Shown one piece after another: positions 1 through 12,073 of a stretch of 64,000 bases of DNA. The notes under the pieces were generated by a model. That model was not told where the DNA came from, did no database searches, and worked only from the letters and a program-made list of their open reading frames with translations. Location of the stretch: contig NC_088779.1 of NCBI RefSeq assembly GCF_954871325.1, positions 22,632,846 through 22,696,845 on the forward strand, read 5' to 3'. The position numbers were made by a program, and so were the translations under genes. The DNA is from Gordionus sp. m RMFG-2023. Its lineage: Eukaryota > Nematomorpha > Gordioida > Chordodea > Parachordodidae. Positions within the stretch are counted from its first letter, which is position 1. The number at the start of each line of letters is the position of its first letter.

Positions 1-375
1 TTTTTTAATAGTTTTATTGAAATGACATTAATTTTGTTGAAATAGGGGAGGATCAAGGGAAATGTTTTGATATCTCCTTATTAGATGCCTATGTTAGAAT
101 TGCATATGTTTGCACATTTCAAATCGTCAAGATTAAGTTTCAGCAGATAGAGGAATTATTAATTACCTTCCAAAAATTAAAGATAGATAAAGTGAAACGA
201 ATGAAATGAACGAAGTGAACATAAATAGGGGTGGGTGGGGGGTGAGAAGAAGAGAAGAATGGGGCGGGAAGGGCAACGCTGGCATCCCCCTCCTTTAAGG
301 GTCTATTGTGGCAGATATTATGCTCAAAAGTTAAGATTTTGATAAACCTATTTTGGTCTTTAGATTTCCTTTTCC
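1..375. other. No gene recognised; purine-rich tract
   Basis: AT-rich DNA with a G-rich purine tract around 225-275. I see no coding sequence, RNA gene or bounded repeat here. The open frame crossing 306-599 runs through an inverted repeat and resembles no protein I know. Confidence 0.5.
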
Positions 376-461
376 AATTTGTGCTGACCCAAGGATCCTT
401 ATTAGTGGGAATATCCTTTTATACGTTATTAGAGCGAAGGATCCTTGGGTCAGCACAAATT
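376..461. repeat. Perfect 25-bp inverted repeat with 36-bp spacer
   Basis: The arms are 376-400 and 437-461. The left arm begins AATTTGTGCTGACCCAAGGA and the right arm is its exact reverse complement. They flank 36 bp of AT-rich spacer. A perfect 25-bp arm in otherwise worn AT-rich DNA suggests a recent hairpin-forming repeat or a very short foldback element. I saw no target duplication and no second copy in the window. Confidence 0.85.
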
Positions 462-574
462 CGAATTGACCTTTTGGATTTATATCCTAAAACATTGATG
501 ATAGCTTGCTCATTTGTGTTCTACAAAGTATACTTTTCATTTATATTAGTCGTTAAATATTATGGGGAAAGATT

Positions 575-922
575 CTACCAACATTGTGATGTTAAGTAGC
601 TCTCTGAATGTTGTACTGCATGATAGGTATTTACCATTTCCGCAACTGTAGTTGCATCTGTATTATTTCTTATTTTTGAAGAATATTTTTGTTTTGCAAT
701 AGATATTGATAGACTGCCCTGTACTGATTTATGCTTTGAAGATTTTTGATGCCTCGTTAAGTAGCTCTCTGAATGTTGTACTGCATGATACATATTTACC
801 ATTTCCGCAACTGTAGTTGCATCTGTGTTATTTCTTATTTTTGAAGAGTATTTTTGTTTTGCAATAGATGTTGATAGACTGCCCTGTACTGATTTATGCT
901 TTGAAGATTTTTGATGCCTCAA
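575..922 (-). pseudogene. hAT-like transposase fragment, tandemly duplicated (2 x 165 bp)
   Basis: Two adjacent 165-bp units (591-755 and 756-920) differ at only a few bases. On the minus strand each unit is exactly 55 codons, so the duplication keeps the frame. The unit contains HQKSSKHKSVQ and later TVAEMVNMYHAVQHSESYL. The second stretch resembles the segment after the BED finger in hAT-type transposases (a pattern like YHAVQHxxSYL). No other transposase domain and no terminal repeats are visible. The hAT assignment rests on that short pattern; the duplication itself is certain. Confidence 0.5.
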
Positions 923-1236
923 AATATCATATTCCCTTCCCCCATTGTATTAACTAAATACTGTAGAACAACTTCCCCGCACTGATTATAATTATTTTTT
1001 ACATTTTAAATTTAAAATTGTTTGTTTTTTTATAAAATCTTATTTAAAATATATTTTTTTACATTGTAAAATTACAATTTTTTTATAAAATTTTATTTTG
1101 TTTACATTCTTTTTTATTTAAAAAAGATCGTTGGTTATTATTTTTAAACAAAATTAATATATTATAATAAATCAATATGTTATTTTAATAATAAAGATAG
1201 TATTTAAGAAATTTTGTGTCATACTATAATTACTTA

Positions 1237-1460
1237 TTTTGAAAAATAGTTGCGTATTTTATTTTGGAAAATAGTTACCTATTTTATTTTGAAAAAGAGT
1301 TGGATATTTTATTTTGAAAAATAGTTGGCTATTTTATTTTGAAAAATAGTTGGCTATTTTATTTTGAAAAATAATTACCTATTTTATTTTGGAAAATAGA
1401 TTCAATTTTATTTTGGAAAATAGATTCAATTTTATTTTGGAAAATAGATTCAATTTTATA
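1237..1460. repeat. AT-rich minisatellite, period about 28 then 25 bp
   Basis: About eight imperfect copies of a unit of the form TATTTTATTTTGAAAAATAG with a variable four-to-eight-base insert (TTGGC, TTACC, ATTCAAT). The last three copies are shorter and nearly identical. The stretch just after it, 1490-1560, repeats a CTCCCACAA motif three times. No coding potential. Confidence 0.8.
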
Positions 1461-1576
1461 TTTATAAAAAATAATAAGCGTTAGCAATTTTCATATTTCT
1501 CCCACAATTTTTATATTACTCCCACAAAATACCTAATTTCTCCCACAATTTGAAAATTTTGACATGGCAACCCTGA

Positions 1577-3884
1577 TCGTGAAGTGTGTGATCTCATTAA
1601 ATCTTGTTATTTTAAAAAATATTTAAGATAGAGTGACAAATTATATATCATTTTATAGCCCTTATTTTACGTTGGAAAATATAAAATAAAAAATTTTATC
1701 TTATTTCCAGTAAAAATAAAAAATTAACATTATTAGGAAGGGATTTTTTGGGGGTGTTAATATTCACTAAAAATGTTTATTACCTTTATATTAAACGATT
1801 TAATAAAAAATCTCAATAGCCATTTTTGTTTTTTTAATTTTATTTTAATTTTTACAAATAAAAAAATGTAATATAGATGACGTTATATTATTATTTTATA
1901 ATATATAATTTTTAATAAAAAATATAAATATTATTGTGATTAAAATTAAAAAATCAATTGAGTATAACCAAGAATGATGTCCTGGGGCGATATGTAAGCA
2001 GGCAGCCCATACAGATATTATTTTATTGACGCTATATTGTAAAATAAACATATTTTAAAATTTTATATTCAAACTATTAAAATTTTACGCTTACTAATAG
2101 AAATTCCTACGACCATAATTTGTAGATATATCCTTTCATTGTTGTGGATATACTATCGTTATTATTTGAAAATAACGATTTTATCAGTTTATTTTATTTT
2201 TTTATTCCTATCATCTCTACCAATCAATCATCATATATTTCAAATTTTAAACATTTTTTACAACCAAATGAATTTATGATAATGTGTGATTTCTTTGAAA
2301 ATTATGCATTTATAATCCAAGACACTGTTCAAGGATTCTACTGAATAATCAAGCCACTATCCATCCTTTGATAGCATATAATAATAAGGGGAATAAAGAA
2401 AACCTTAATTATATGGTAATATCAGAGTCACTTTAACATAATGTTATTGCAAACATTTATACCAGACTAAAATGATAAAATTTTTGACCAATCAATTCAG
2501 CAAAAAGTCAAACAAAATATATTACTGCTCTGACGGATCAGCTGCACAATATAAAAACAGAAATTTTTTTATAAATCTGTGTCACCCCATATAAAAAGTC
2601 CATGTGACGGCCTTGGCGGAACATTAAAAAGATTAGCAGCACGTTCAAGCCTTCAGCACATCAGTTCTGGACACATTAAAACGCCAGTTGATTTATATCA
2701 ATTTGCAAAACAAAACATGTCATCAGTAAATTTTACATATATAACCAACGAACAATACAATTTACAAAAACTACGAGAAAGATTCAATTTAGCTCGTCCC
2801 ATTCCAGGAACTCGGGAAATACATGCTGTATTTTCTTTGAGTTTAAGTAAACTTAAATCAAAAATTTATTTATATGCAGAGGACTTTCAAATTAACAATA
2901 TCTCAAATGCCGATAATTTGTCTTTTGCCGATATTAAAGGATTCGTAACATGTGTTTATGACGATTTTTGGCGGTTAGCCACAGTACTAAAAAAGAGGGA
3001 AATTACGGAGGAGATATATATTTCCTTTTTACCCCTTGGACCATCACCATCCTTCTTTTACCCCACAAATGCGGAAAAGATATGGTTACCCATTAATCAA
3101 ATAATAACAGTAGTAGCTTCTATTACAGTGACAGGACGTGCCTACAAATTATCGTCTGAAGAAATTCTATTAATAAGCACAAAATGGGATAAGATATAAC
3201 AAGAGGTATTTATTTTTATATTGTTTGTGTATATAATTTTAAAATATGTTTATTTTACAATATAGCGTCCTAATAAAATCATATGTAAGGGCTGTCTGCT
3301 TACATATCGCCCCAGGACATTATTCTTGGTTATACTCAATTGATTTTTTTATTTTAATCACAATACTATTCATATTTTTATTAAAAATTATATATTATAA
3401 AATAATTTTAATATAACGCCATTTATATTGCATGTTTTTATTTATAAAAATAATAAAAAATAAAATTAAAAAAAACAAAATGGCTATCGCGATTTTTTAT
3501 TAAATCGTTTAATATAAAGGTAATAAACATTTTTAGTGAATGTTAACACCCAATAAAAATCCCTTCCTAACAATGTTAATTTTTTATTTTTACCTGAAAT
3601 TAGAAATTTTTTAATTTTTTTTTATATTTTCCAACGTAAAATTTCAAGGGCTATAAAATGATATATAATTTGTAACTCTATCTTAAATATTTTTTAAAAT
3701 AACAAGATTTAATGAAATCACGCACTTCGCTATTTTCGACTTTGAAGGCGTATATCTTTGGATCTGGTTGAGCTAGACTCTAAATTGATTTTATTAACAT
3801 TTACAACATAAATAACTAATATGCCAAGTTCCATTTAATTTTGAGGTCGGCTGAATCGCTAGTCGATTTGTCATGGAATTACCC
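1577..3884 (+). mobile_element. Long-TIR DNA transposon, left end lost, decayed DDE transposase
   Basis: Inverted repeats of about 490 bp (1577-2070 and 3232-3731) flank a decayed transposase. The right end continues to 3884, ending in GGAATTACCC, the same terminus type as the elements at 12266 and 57693. The left copy stops at about 1577, so the outermost ~150 bp on that side are missing. On the + strand I read FENYAFIIQDTVQGFY, then NQATIHPLI, then YYCSDGSAAQYKNRNFF, then KSPCDGLGGTLKRLAA in 2579-3199. These blocks come in the order expected of a transposase-like family common in insect and hydrozoan genomes. A stop separates the first two blocks, and a frame change with lost sequence lies near 2580, between LCH and KSPCDG. 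Confidence 0.8.
2579..3199 (+). pseudogene. Transposase C-terminal part
   Basis: This is the longest surviving open frame of the 1577-3884 element, about 200 codons. It opens with IKSPCDGLGGTLKRLAARSS, a strongly conserved block of this transposase family, followed by LYQFAKQNM, LRERFNLARPIPGTREIH and a C-terminal tail ending STKWDKI. The upstream blocks (2144-2344, 2345-2440 and 2515-2575) lie in other frames, so the protein is not made intact. Family identity rests on the order and content of these blocks from memory of the family, not on a search. Confidence 0.7.
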
Positions 3885-5549
3885 GTATAGTAGTTTAAAA
3901 TTTGGCTCATATTTGCCCCATGAATGCTATGCTTTTTTATAGCAAATGTTCTTAGGGGTTAAGAGCATATGAGCATTTATAAAAAATTTCATTCAAAATG
4001 GCATTGTATTTATAAAGCTTCAACAAGTTACCCTTATAATTAATTTATATTTAGGTTAAAAATAATTGCATGTCAAATCAATCATGATTCTCTTAACTTT
4101 CTTGGGATTTGGATAGAGATGTGTTGGAGTAAATCCATTTATTAAAAAAATTTCAATTTTTGAGTTTGTTATTAAAAAGTTATGACCTATCCGAGCAAAC
4201 AATTTAGTAAGATGATTTTGCAATATATGGGAGCCCTTTGTTAAAAATATTTATGACATTATGAGCCAGCTCTCTGTAAACATTTTTCCCGTATAAATCA
4301 TTCTGGTATAGCCTGATTTGCAAGTACTTTCTTTATACATAATTTGCAGGACAAAATTAATTAAGAGATCTATACAATTCTAAAATTTAACATGACTTGA
4401 GTAATTATGAAGTGAAGGTTTCAGTTAGAATTTAAAGTTGCCAATTTAAATGCATCATTTCAATTGGAAAAACAGTTTTACCTTTACCATAATTCAAATT
4501 AATAGGAAAAATAAATGAGTATATGAAATCCTTTGCCAATTTTAAAATTCATTGAGAATATAAATTATGCTCAAACATCTAATTGGTCTTATATATTTAT
4601 TGGAACCTAGATCTTGGTCTCTTAATGTACTCTCTCCATGACATGAAGGAGAAAGAAATTAGTAATGTACCACCTAAAATATATTGAGTTTAATCATTTT
4701 TCCCATATGAAATCTAAGAATCACTAAAGATATCTTTAAGATTTTTTATTTAGGAAAGAAGAATAATTATGTAAATTTATAACTTGACAATGTCAATACA
4801 ATCACACATAATTAAACTTAATATATGAAATAAAAATAACATCAATAAAATAATCTTTATGCAAAAGAAAGTGTGACTCATAATGAGTCTTGAAAATATA
4901 ATTTTACATGAATGTAAAATTACAAATATTTGTATAATCCATGTAAACAAAATTTCAAATTATAACAACATTATTGAAAATTAAAATTTTATATAGATTA
5001 AAGTAACTATGGCGATTTGTGGATAGTTATATTGAATCTACGATTCTTCATTTCATAATTTTTGGCTGAATTACTCATTAAAAACAAGTTACAGAGTTAT
5101 TATCCATAATTATGTGAGATTTTTAGGTAATTATTTATCACAAAATATATATTTTTTTTAAAAAAAAAGAATTATATTTTTAATTTATATCTTTATTATA
5201 GTCCCAAATATTAATTTTTACCTAAAATTTATTTAAAAATTTTTTAAAAAAAGGTGGATAATATTATTAAACGTTTCATAAAAATTAAGTAATTAAAAAT
5301 AATAAAATTTATTATTTAAAAAACAAATTATCGAATTATTTGATTATTTTACTATATTTCGTTTCTATTCAATTCAAATTATTATGAATCGAATATTCTA
5401 TTCATTTTTAAATAGGCCTACAACAAATACTAGTCAAAAGTAATAATTGATAAAAAATTACTCTGGTTTATTTAATTTATACTAAAATATAATCATTTTT
5501 TATATCAGTCTAATTAATACATTTATTATACTTTCATATAACTTCAAAG
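3885..5549. other. No gene recognised
   Basis: AT-rich sequence with many short A/T runs. Near 5330-5420 is the right half of a MITE-like sequence ending TTTAAATAGGCCTA, the same terminus as the element at 26974-27184. The N-terminal exons of the gene whose last exon starts at 5550 should lie here or further upstream, but I could not find them. Confidence 0.4.
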
Positions 5550-5864
5550 GTTGATGACTTATGTGATAGTATACAATCTCACCTTAACCAAATCGTGTCT
5601 CCTGTAATGCAAGCTCAAGCCCAATTAAATCCTAAGATAATTAACTTAAACGACTCATTATCTGTTTTAACTACCGCACTTACCACTAAAAATAAGACTT
5701 TAGATGGACTCTGCGAAACCTTTTTTAATGATTCCTCCATTTTCGATCTTTCGACCTTTGTCAAAATTCGTTCCGATATAACTCATATTACTCAAATTAT
5801 GGCTGATCTGAATTCTAAACTTCCAGCTGAATTTAAATTACCAGATTTTGACGAAAACAGCTGA
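5550..5864 (+). CDS. Terminal exon, BORCS5-like (BORC complex subunit) candidate
   Basis: An open exon follows an acceptor at TTCATATAACTTCAAAG and reads 104 residues to TGA at 5862-5864. It is hydrophilic and helical (VDDLCDSIQSHLNQIVSPVM...), ending LNSKLPAEFKLPDF. The spacing of LC, HLxQ and the closing LNSxLP..xxLxxF matches my memory of the C-terminal half of BORCS5 (myrlysin), a BORC subunit that recruits ARL8 to lysosomes. The length from HLNQ to the final F also agrees within a few residues. The upstream exons, including the myristoylated N-terminus of that family, were not found, so the start is a splice site and not a start codon. There is no transposon context. If it is not BORCS5, it is some other small coiled-coil protein. 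Confidence 0.45.
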   Translation, partial: VDDLCDSIQSHLNQIVSPVMQAQAQLNPKIINLNDSLSVLTTALTTKNKTLDGLCETFFNDSSIFDLSTFVKIRSDITHITQIMADLNSKLPAEFKLPDFDENS

Positions 5865-5964
5865 TGTCTCATTTTATATATATTAATGATATTTAAATAG
5901 TTATATTTCAAGTGCCTAATGTGACCAATTTATTGGTATTGTTAACTTGGAAAATTTAAAAAGA

Positions 5965-5970
5965 AATAAA
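5965..5970 (+). promoter_or_regulatory. Candidate poly(A) signal AATAAA
   Basis: AATAAA about 100 bases after the stop of the BORCS5-like exon. It sits at a plausible distance, but the hexamer is common by chance in such AT-rich DNA. Confidence 0.35.
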
Positions 5971-6584
5971 GATGATTTTTCTTGAATAGTTTTTTAAAAT
6001 TAAGTTTGACATCATAATTTAAACAAAGATAATCGTTGTTTGATCTAAAGGCTAAGAATTTTCACTTGGAGGGCCAATTTAAAAATAAATATATTGTCAT
6101 AAGTGGTTATTTTTTTAATCTTTATTATATTTTTGTTTATCCACAATAATTTTGTTTTGTAATAATGGCATGAGAATTTAGTTATAATGAATATAAGACT
6201 CATGGTGAGTCTTGTTATATTATTTAAAGCATTATATATCAATATTATCATCTTGATTATTATTTATTTGTATTTACCTTATAAAAGGGGAAAGATTGCC
6301 ATATCATTAATTTTATTTGTGTCCTAGAAAATAAAACAAAAATAAGTGTAGAGTAGTCACTAAGAAAAGTAAATAAGGTAAAAATAATGATTGTCTTATT
6401 TATTGATATAATCGGCACAATCAATGAAGAAAGTTTATCAACATTATGCAAAGATTATTTACAAACTCTTTATACTAGTAATATGTGTTAAGTAATATTC
6501 TTTTCCCAAATCTTGCCTTCTCCCTCAACGCAGCCTGAGGATTAGTCACATCCTTGTGATATAAATGTGAGGATCAAATTCTGA

Positions 6585-6930
6585 AATTAACACCATTGTT
6601 TATACATTAACTGATCTTCAAACCATACCAGTATTGACTGTTATAAGCAAATAAGAAATTTTTACTTAAAAAATGAATATAATTATTTCACAATTTGGTC
6701 AAATACTTTGTGTCTTAATTGTCCTTCATATTTAAATAAAAGTAAAAAAAAATTAACCGAAAATGAGTTATCAGCAAAATTAGGAAAGTGTGAATTTTAA
6801 AGCTGGTGAAACGAGATGAGAATCAATTAACAAAACCTATACCACCATGTAGCCCATTAATTGATCATCAAACCGAATATCGACTGAATTAACCGTTAGT
6901 GGTTATAAGCAAAATAAAAAGGTTTTGGTA
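6585..6930. repeat. Diverged duplicated segment
   Basis: The stretch 6590-6660 (ending GTTATAAGCAAATAAG) recurs in diverged form at 6840-6925 (ending GGTTATAAGCAAAATAAAAA). Both copies carry CATTAAYTGATCWTCAAACC. The direct repeats are about 250 bp apart. I see no coding sequence and no recognisable element ends, and the flanking DNA from 5971 to 7386 holds nothing else I can name. Confidence 0.5.
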
Positions 6931-7386
6931 CTTTGCCAAAACCGAAAATAAAATCATATTTTGAAACTTGATCATTATTTGGTACTTGAGCAAAATTTAT
7001 GGAAGCATTAACTTTAAAATTTAAATTAATAATCGATGTATTTAGTAAATTTTATTGATTAACCCCGTTTAGTAGATAGTCTAGAGAAAACCACTTTGTT
7101 GGCAAAATAAGAAAAAAAATGAGAGGCTTTAAATATCGGAGAATGCCAATATGTAATACTTGATTAGCTAATTTGTGTTTCGAATCTAATATCAGTAGTC
7201 GTTATATAATATCGAATTTTTATTTTTCAAAAATTAATTTAAATGCAGTAAAGTCTATTTTATATTAAAATGTTATTAAATATATATCATTTTATATGAC
7301 GCGTTGAATTTAAATGAAATCTATTTATTCAATATTATTTTATTCGACACTTTATCACGTAACTTAAACAATTTAGTTTTTATTTT

Positions 7387-9569
7387 TGTTATATTATAGG
7401 AATTAATTAATTAAAATATTATATATTTTGGTTATTGAATAGTAATATGTTTTAATTTATGTAACGCACATTCATTTAATTCTGTTTATTCAAATTATAT
7501 TTTTATTTTAGTTATACTTTTATTTTATAACTTAACATTTTTAATATTATATTCTAATTTTAATTTGTAAAAATGTTATATATAACTTATGAAAAAGAGA
7601 AATAAAAGGAGATAATATAATATATTTACTTTTTCTCCAACGACGTTCTTCTTCTTTCTTCATGGTGCCCCGGTAGGTGGTGGACTTGAATAAGATTACT
7701 ACCTAACCTAATGAGATGACCAAGAACCAAGAAAATTTCCTTGCACGTTCTTTCACGCCAAAAGCTTCCTTCTTCATGGTGTCCTGGCTCTGGGTGGTGA
7801 TCTGCAATATGATGACCAACACCTAATCTAATATAACAACCTAGAAAGAACCAATATGGAAGTTGGACGTTAGGTTATGAATTCTATATAGTGAAACCAT
7901 TGATGATTTACATATAATTCTAAATCCACGTAAGAAGAAAAGTTATTATAAATTAAAATTCTATGCCAAGAAATTAACTTAAAAAAATAATTTAAATGTC
8001 AATCAATCTAAAAAAATATTTGCTTAATGAATTTCTTAGTGAAATGGCTATTGATATTTTTGATTTCTTGAATTATGACCAATTGTGTAAATTAATTGAA
8101 TTACCTAAAGATGATAAAAAGCCTTAAAAAATTATTTACTTAATGAAATTCTTAGTGAAATGCTTATTGATATTTTTGATTTCTTGAATTATGACCAATT
8201 GTGTAAATTAACTGAATTACCTAAAGATGAATTCTTAGATACAATTAAAAAATAATTACTTAATAAGGAATTATCAGTTAAACTTCTTAGTGAAATGCCT
8301 ATTGATATTTTTCATATTTTGATGACCAATTGTGGAAATTAACTGAATTACTTAAAGATGAATTCTTAGATATAATTATATTACAAAGTTAAACCATTAA
8401 AAATCCTAAACAAGAAGATAAAACTTTAATTTTAAGTCTTAAAAATGTAATTGAAACATATGAATTAAAGGTTTTAAAAGATAAAAATCATGATTGATTT
8501 AAAAAATTATAAAATTAATATAACTCTTATAAGTAATACTTAATGTGATAAAAAGATTTTGAAATTTAAAGCCTAGAAGACAAATAAAAGAAGTTATGTA
8601 AAAACTAAACATCATCATTTTAGAAAAATATTTAAAGATGTGATGAGAAGATCATTTTCTAATAATTATCTTATGAAGAATTATTATTTAAAAAAAAACA
8701 CTTATTGAATTAAAACTAGGGTGTGAAATTTAAAATTTTTTTTTAAAGAGTATAAATGTGAATAATATTTTATTTGCATATTTTAACCTCAGGATTGAAA
8801 ATATTATAAATATAAATAAATTTAAATACTAAAACGCAAAAAATTAATTAAACACTAAAACGCGAAAAAATAAATTTGACACTAAAACGTGAAAAATTAA
8901 AAAGCTAAAAATATTATATAACAATCTTATTGATTTATCATTCTTCACTTATTTTTATATCCAACTTGATGAATTATTATTTCTCATTATTCGCAACTTA
9001 CTGATGATAATAACAATTTTGAAAAATGATAATAATAACAACTGAGTACTACCAAGCCAGCTATATGACAAAATCATGATTTATGGAGACAACTTACAAT
9101 AAGGATATCAAGCTTACGATTTAGACAAACCAAAGATTTGGACAAGCCAACGATTAAGATGTGACTTATGCAACATTGACAACCAAGACGATAAACCATT
9201 TGGACAACAAACTTTCTATGTCTGATTAGATAAACTTATGGGAAGGCTTTTTTAGAAGAGGGAGAATGTTATATTATAGGAATTAATAAATTAAAATATT
9301 ATATATTTTGGTTATCGAATAGTAATATGTTTTAATTTATGTTACGCACATTCATTTAATTCTGTTTATTCAAATCGCACATTTATTTAATTCTGTTTAT
9401 TCAAATTATATTTTTATTTTAGTAATACTTTTATTTTATAACTTAACCTTTTTAATATTATATTCTAATTTTAATTTGTAAAAATGTTTTATATACCTTA
9501 TGAAAAAGAGAAATAAAAGGAGATAAAATAATATTTTTACTTTTTTCCAAGGACGTCCTTCTTTCTTCA
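7387..9569 (+). mobile_element. Short LTR retrotransposon, Gypsy-type relative; fossil
   Basis: LTRs at 7387-7662 and 9267-9569 begin TGTTATATTATAGG and end CTTTCTTCA, flanked by the 5-bp target duplication ATTTT (7382-7386 and 9570-9574). A primer-binding-like TGGTGCCCCGG follows the first LTR, and a purine-rich tract (AGAAGAGGGAGAA) precedes the second. The interior is only about 1.6 kb. It holds a coding-like segment repeated three times (about 8012-8385) and a 3' interior shared with the minus-strand element at 42.6-47.8 kb. No pol domains are seen, so it looks non-autonomous. The ends look whole; the coding part is broken. Visible LTR divergence suggests it is not recent. Confidence 0.85.
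8012..8385 (+). repeat. Three tandem coding-like units inside the LTR element
   Basis: Three units of about 120 bp each contain a stretch reading EMPIDIFDFLNYDQLCKL or a close variant, followed by ELPKDE. This may be the start of a gag-like protein or an F-box-like fragment; I cannot decide which. Treated as part of the LTR fossil. Confidence 0.6.
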
Positions 9570-9574
9570 ATTTT

Positions 9575-11430
9575 CTATCTCGTAACTTAAAAAATTTATA
9601 GATGATTTAGATAAAAACTATTATACTGATAAAAAGTTGAATAAGACAATAAAATTTAGTACATATATTTGAAATGTATTGATAAAATGGTATTATGATT
9701 TATTGAATATAAGTAACTCTAAGCCACCATGATATAATATAAAACGAACCAAACTTTGATACGATCGAGGAAGGAATAACAAATGTTTATCTTTTTTGTT
9801 ATTTTATTTTACCGAAATGAATCAATTTTATCAAATATTTTAATTTCCACAGAGTCAAAATAATTTGGATTATTATGTTTTAACGATCTTTATAGATATT
9901 ATTTATTCTTTTGGTTTAAATAGAAATATAGAAATAAAATAGGAAAAATCCTATTAACTTTAAATCGAATTCTATTTACATTTGATATGAATTTCATATT
10001 ATCACAGACCCAAGTATAAAATTTGGTAGAATTTAGAAAACCCTAATTCAAAGGCCCAGGACAATACGCAATGTATAACTACTAGGTGTTGCAGTTTTAC
10101 TTTACAAAAAAAATGCATTATGCAAATTGTAAACAAAAATAATGTTTTATTAAAATATCCCCGTCTATGTAAATGAGAAAAAAACGCGTGAGATTTGTAG
10201 ATTTTTTCATACTTTAACAGTTTTAACAAGTGGGATGTAGAACTGGTTATTATTCGCTAGGGAGACTATGTAAATATTGATTAAATAAAAAGGATATATA
10301 ATGGAGAAATTATGAGGCGAAAATGGGGATTATTATTTTAACTAAAATTTACTTTTAATTTTTTAATTTTATTTTATTTTATTTTTTTATGATGTTTACT
10401 ATTATAATTTTGAATAAAGAATTAAAGTTGATTTTATGATTTCGTAATTCCTAATTATTATTAATTTCCTTTTATATATATATATTTGTTTTCTATTTTT
10501 ATATTTAGGTTTTGATGCACAATGACTACCATGTCGTTGTGACACTAGGATGTTTCAACGTTTAGCAAAATAACAAAGTTATTATTAGCAAAATGGTAAA
10601 ATTTTTAAAATTGGAAAATATTTAGAGAAGTACTAACCAATTATAATTAAAAACTAAACATATAAAAAAACATATTGCATCTAAAATCAACTTTCTATTT
10701 TATTGTAAAATATGGGACGGTTGATTTAAAAAAAAGCCGATTATTTTAGCCAAAATAATAATTATAAGGTAATTAAGGAGATTTTGCACAGAGGTACCAC
10801 AAAGGTTTAGATTTCTATTTTCCAAATCTTAAAGCTTTAATAACATTATTTTGAGTATCTTAATCGAGCCGTTTTCAAAAATCTGGCTTTAAATACAACA
10901 TTTTTACCTATCATATTATATATGTAAGGTGTAGATATGCTCCTTAAATCCCTTCTAGCTATGCCATTTCTATCTCTCTTTATACAATTTTTTAAAATAA
11001 TCAAGCTTTTGTAAAAAAGAGGGAAGTTTATCATTTTGTACTATCATAATTATTTTTACTAACGTTTAGCACTTACCAATATGTAAAACACATAATTTCT
11101 ATACATTCATTTTTCCATATGATAATATTTAAATTTTTGAACGTTCAAATGTAGTTTTATAAATAGGGAAATGTGCTATCATTACGTTTCACATTAATGT
11201 CAATTTTATTTATTATCATGATTCTTCAAATAGTGGCCCTCAATAATGCTCAAAATATACAATGTTCTTACAAACCTCCAAACAAAGATGAAGTATTGAA
11301 AATGATTTTGCTAGATTTATTGTTTCTATATTAATTATTTTTGATTATGCATTTTTAGATAATACATAAATATGACTGAGATCATTATATATTTTTTTTA
11401 AATAACTAACCTATTATTTTTTTAAAAATG
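9575..11430. other. No gene recognised
   Basis: AT-rich DNA. Minus-strand open frames at 10002-10229 and 10846-11034 have no domain-like pattern, no splice context and no neighbouring exons that would join in phase. I treat them as chance frames. Confidence 0.4.
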
Positions 11431-11665
11431 GCTCTAGTAGTGCTTTTAAAATTCTCAATTTGAGTTGAATTTTAAAAATGACTGACTCAATATTTTAGCC
11501 ATCAAAATTTTATCTAAGTCTCGAGATTTTCCTAAGATATGTTCAAAACTTTGTGAGATCTATGTGCAAAATCTTCAGGTTTGCTTTAATTAATCTGGCT
11601 GAAATATTGATTTAGCTGTTTTAAAAAATCATTTCAACTTAAGCTATTTAACAAGACTAGACTAT
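11431..11665. mobile_element. Decayed copy of the TAGTGTTGTTAAACGG MITE family
   Basis: It starts near TAGTGCTTTTAAAATTCTCA and contains GACTCAATATTTTAGCC and TAAGTCTCGAGATTTTCC, which match the interior of the better copies at 40815 and 52855. It ends near GCTATTTAACAAGACTA. No clear 8-bp target duplication remains. Confidence 0.5.
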
Positions 11666-12073
11666 ACTATAGGGGAAGGGGTGGGGGATTTGAAAAGCAC
11701 ACCCTCCAAGGAAATTTTTTAAAAAATTTTATATTAAAATTAATTGTAATTAATAAATATAAAAATTAATCAGCTATAGTGGAATTTCAAAAGTAATAGT
11801 TACATTAGTTACTTTGTAGATTTTTTCTATATAAACATTTTATTGCACAAAATAAATTTGTGAAATTTTACTTTAAGGAATTTATATACATTTCAAATAA
11901 AATATGCAGCCCCACTGAAAAGAATGTCATAATATAATACTTATATATATCAAAAAATATATATAAATAACACAATATAATATTTATTTTTCATGAACAT
12001 TTAGGCTTAATAAATTATTATTCGATTTTATTAATGATAAACTATTTTAAATTTGTGTCTAAAAATTAGAATA

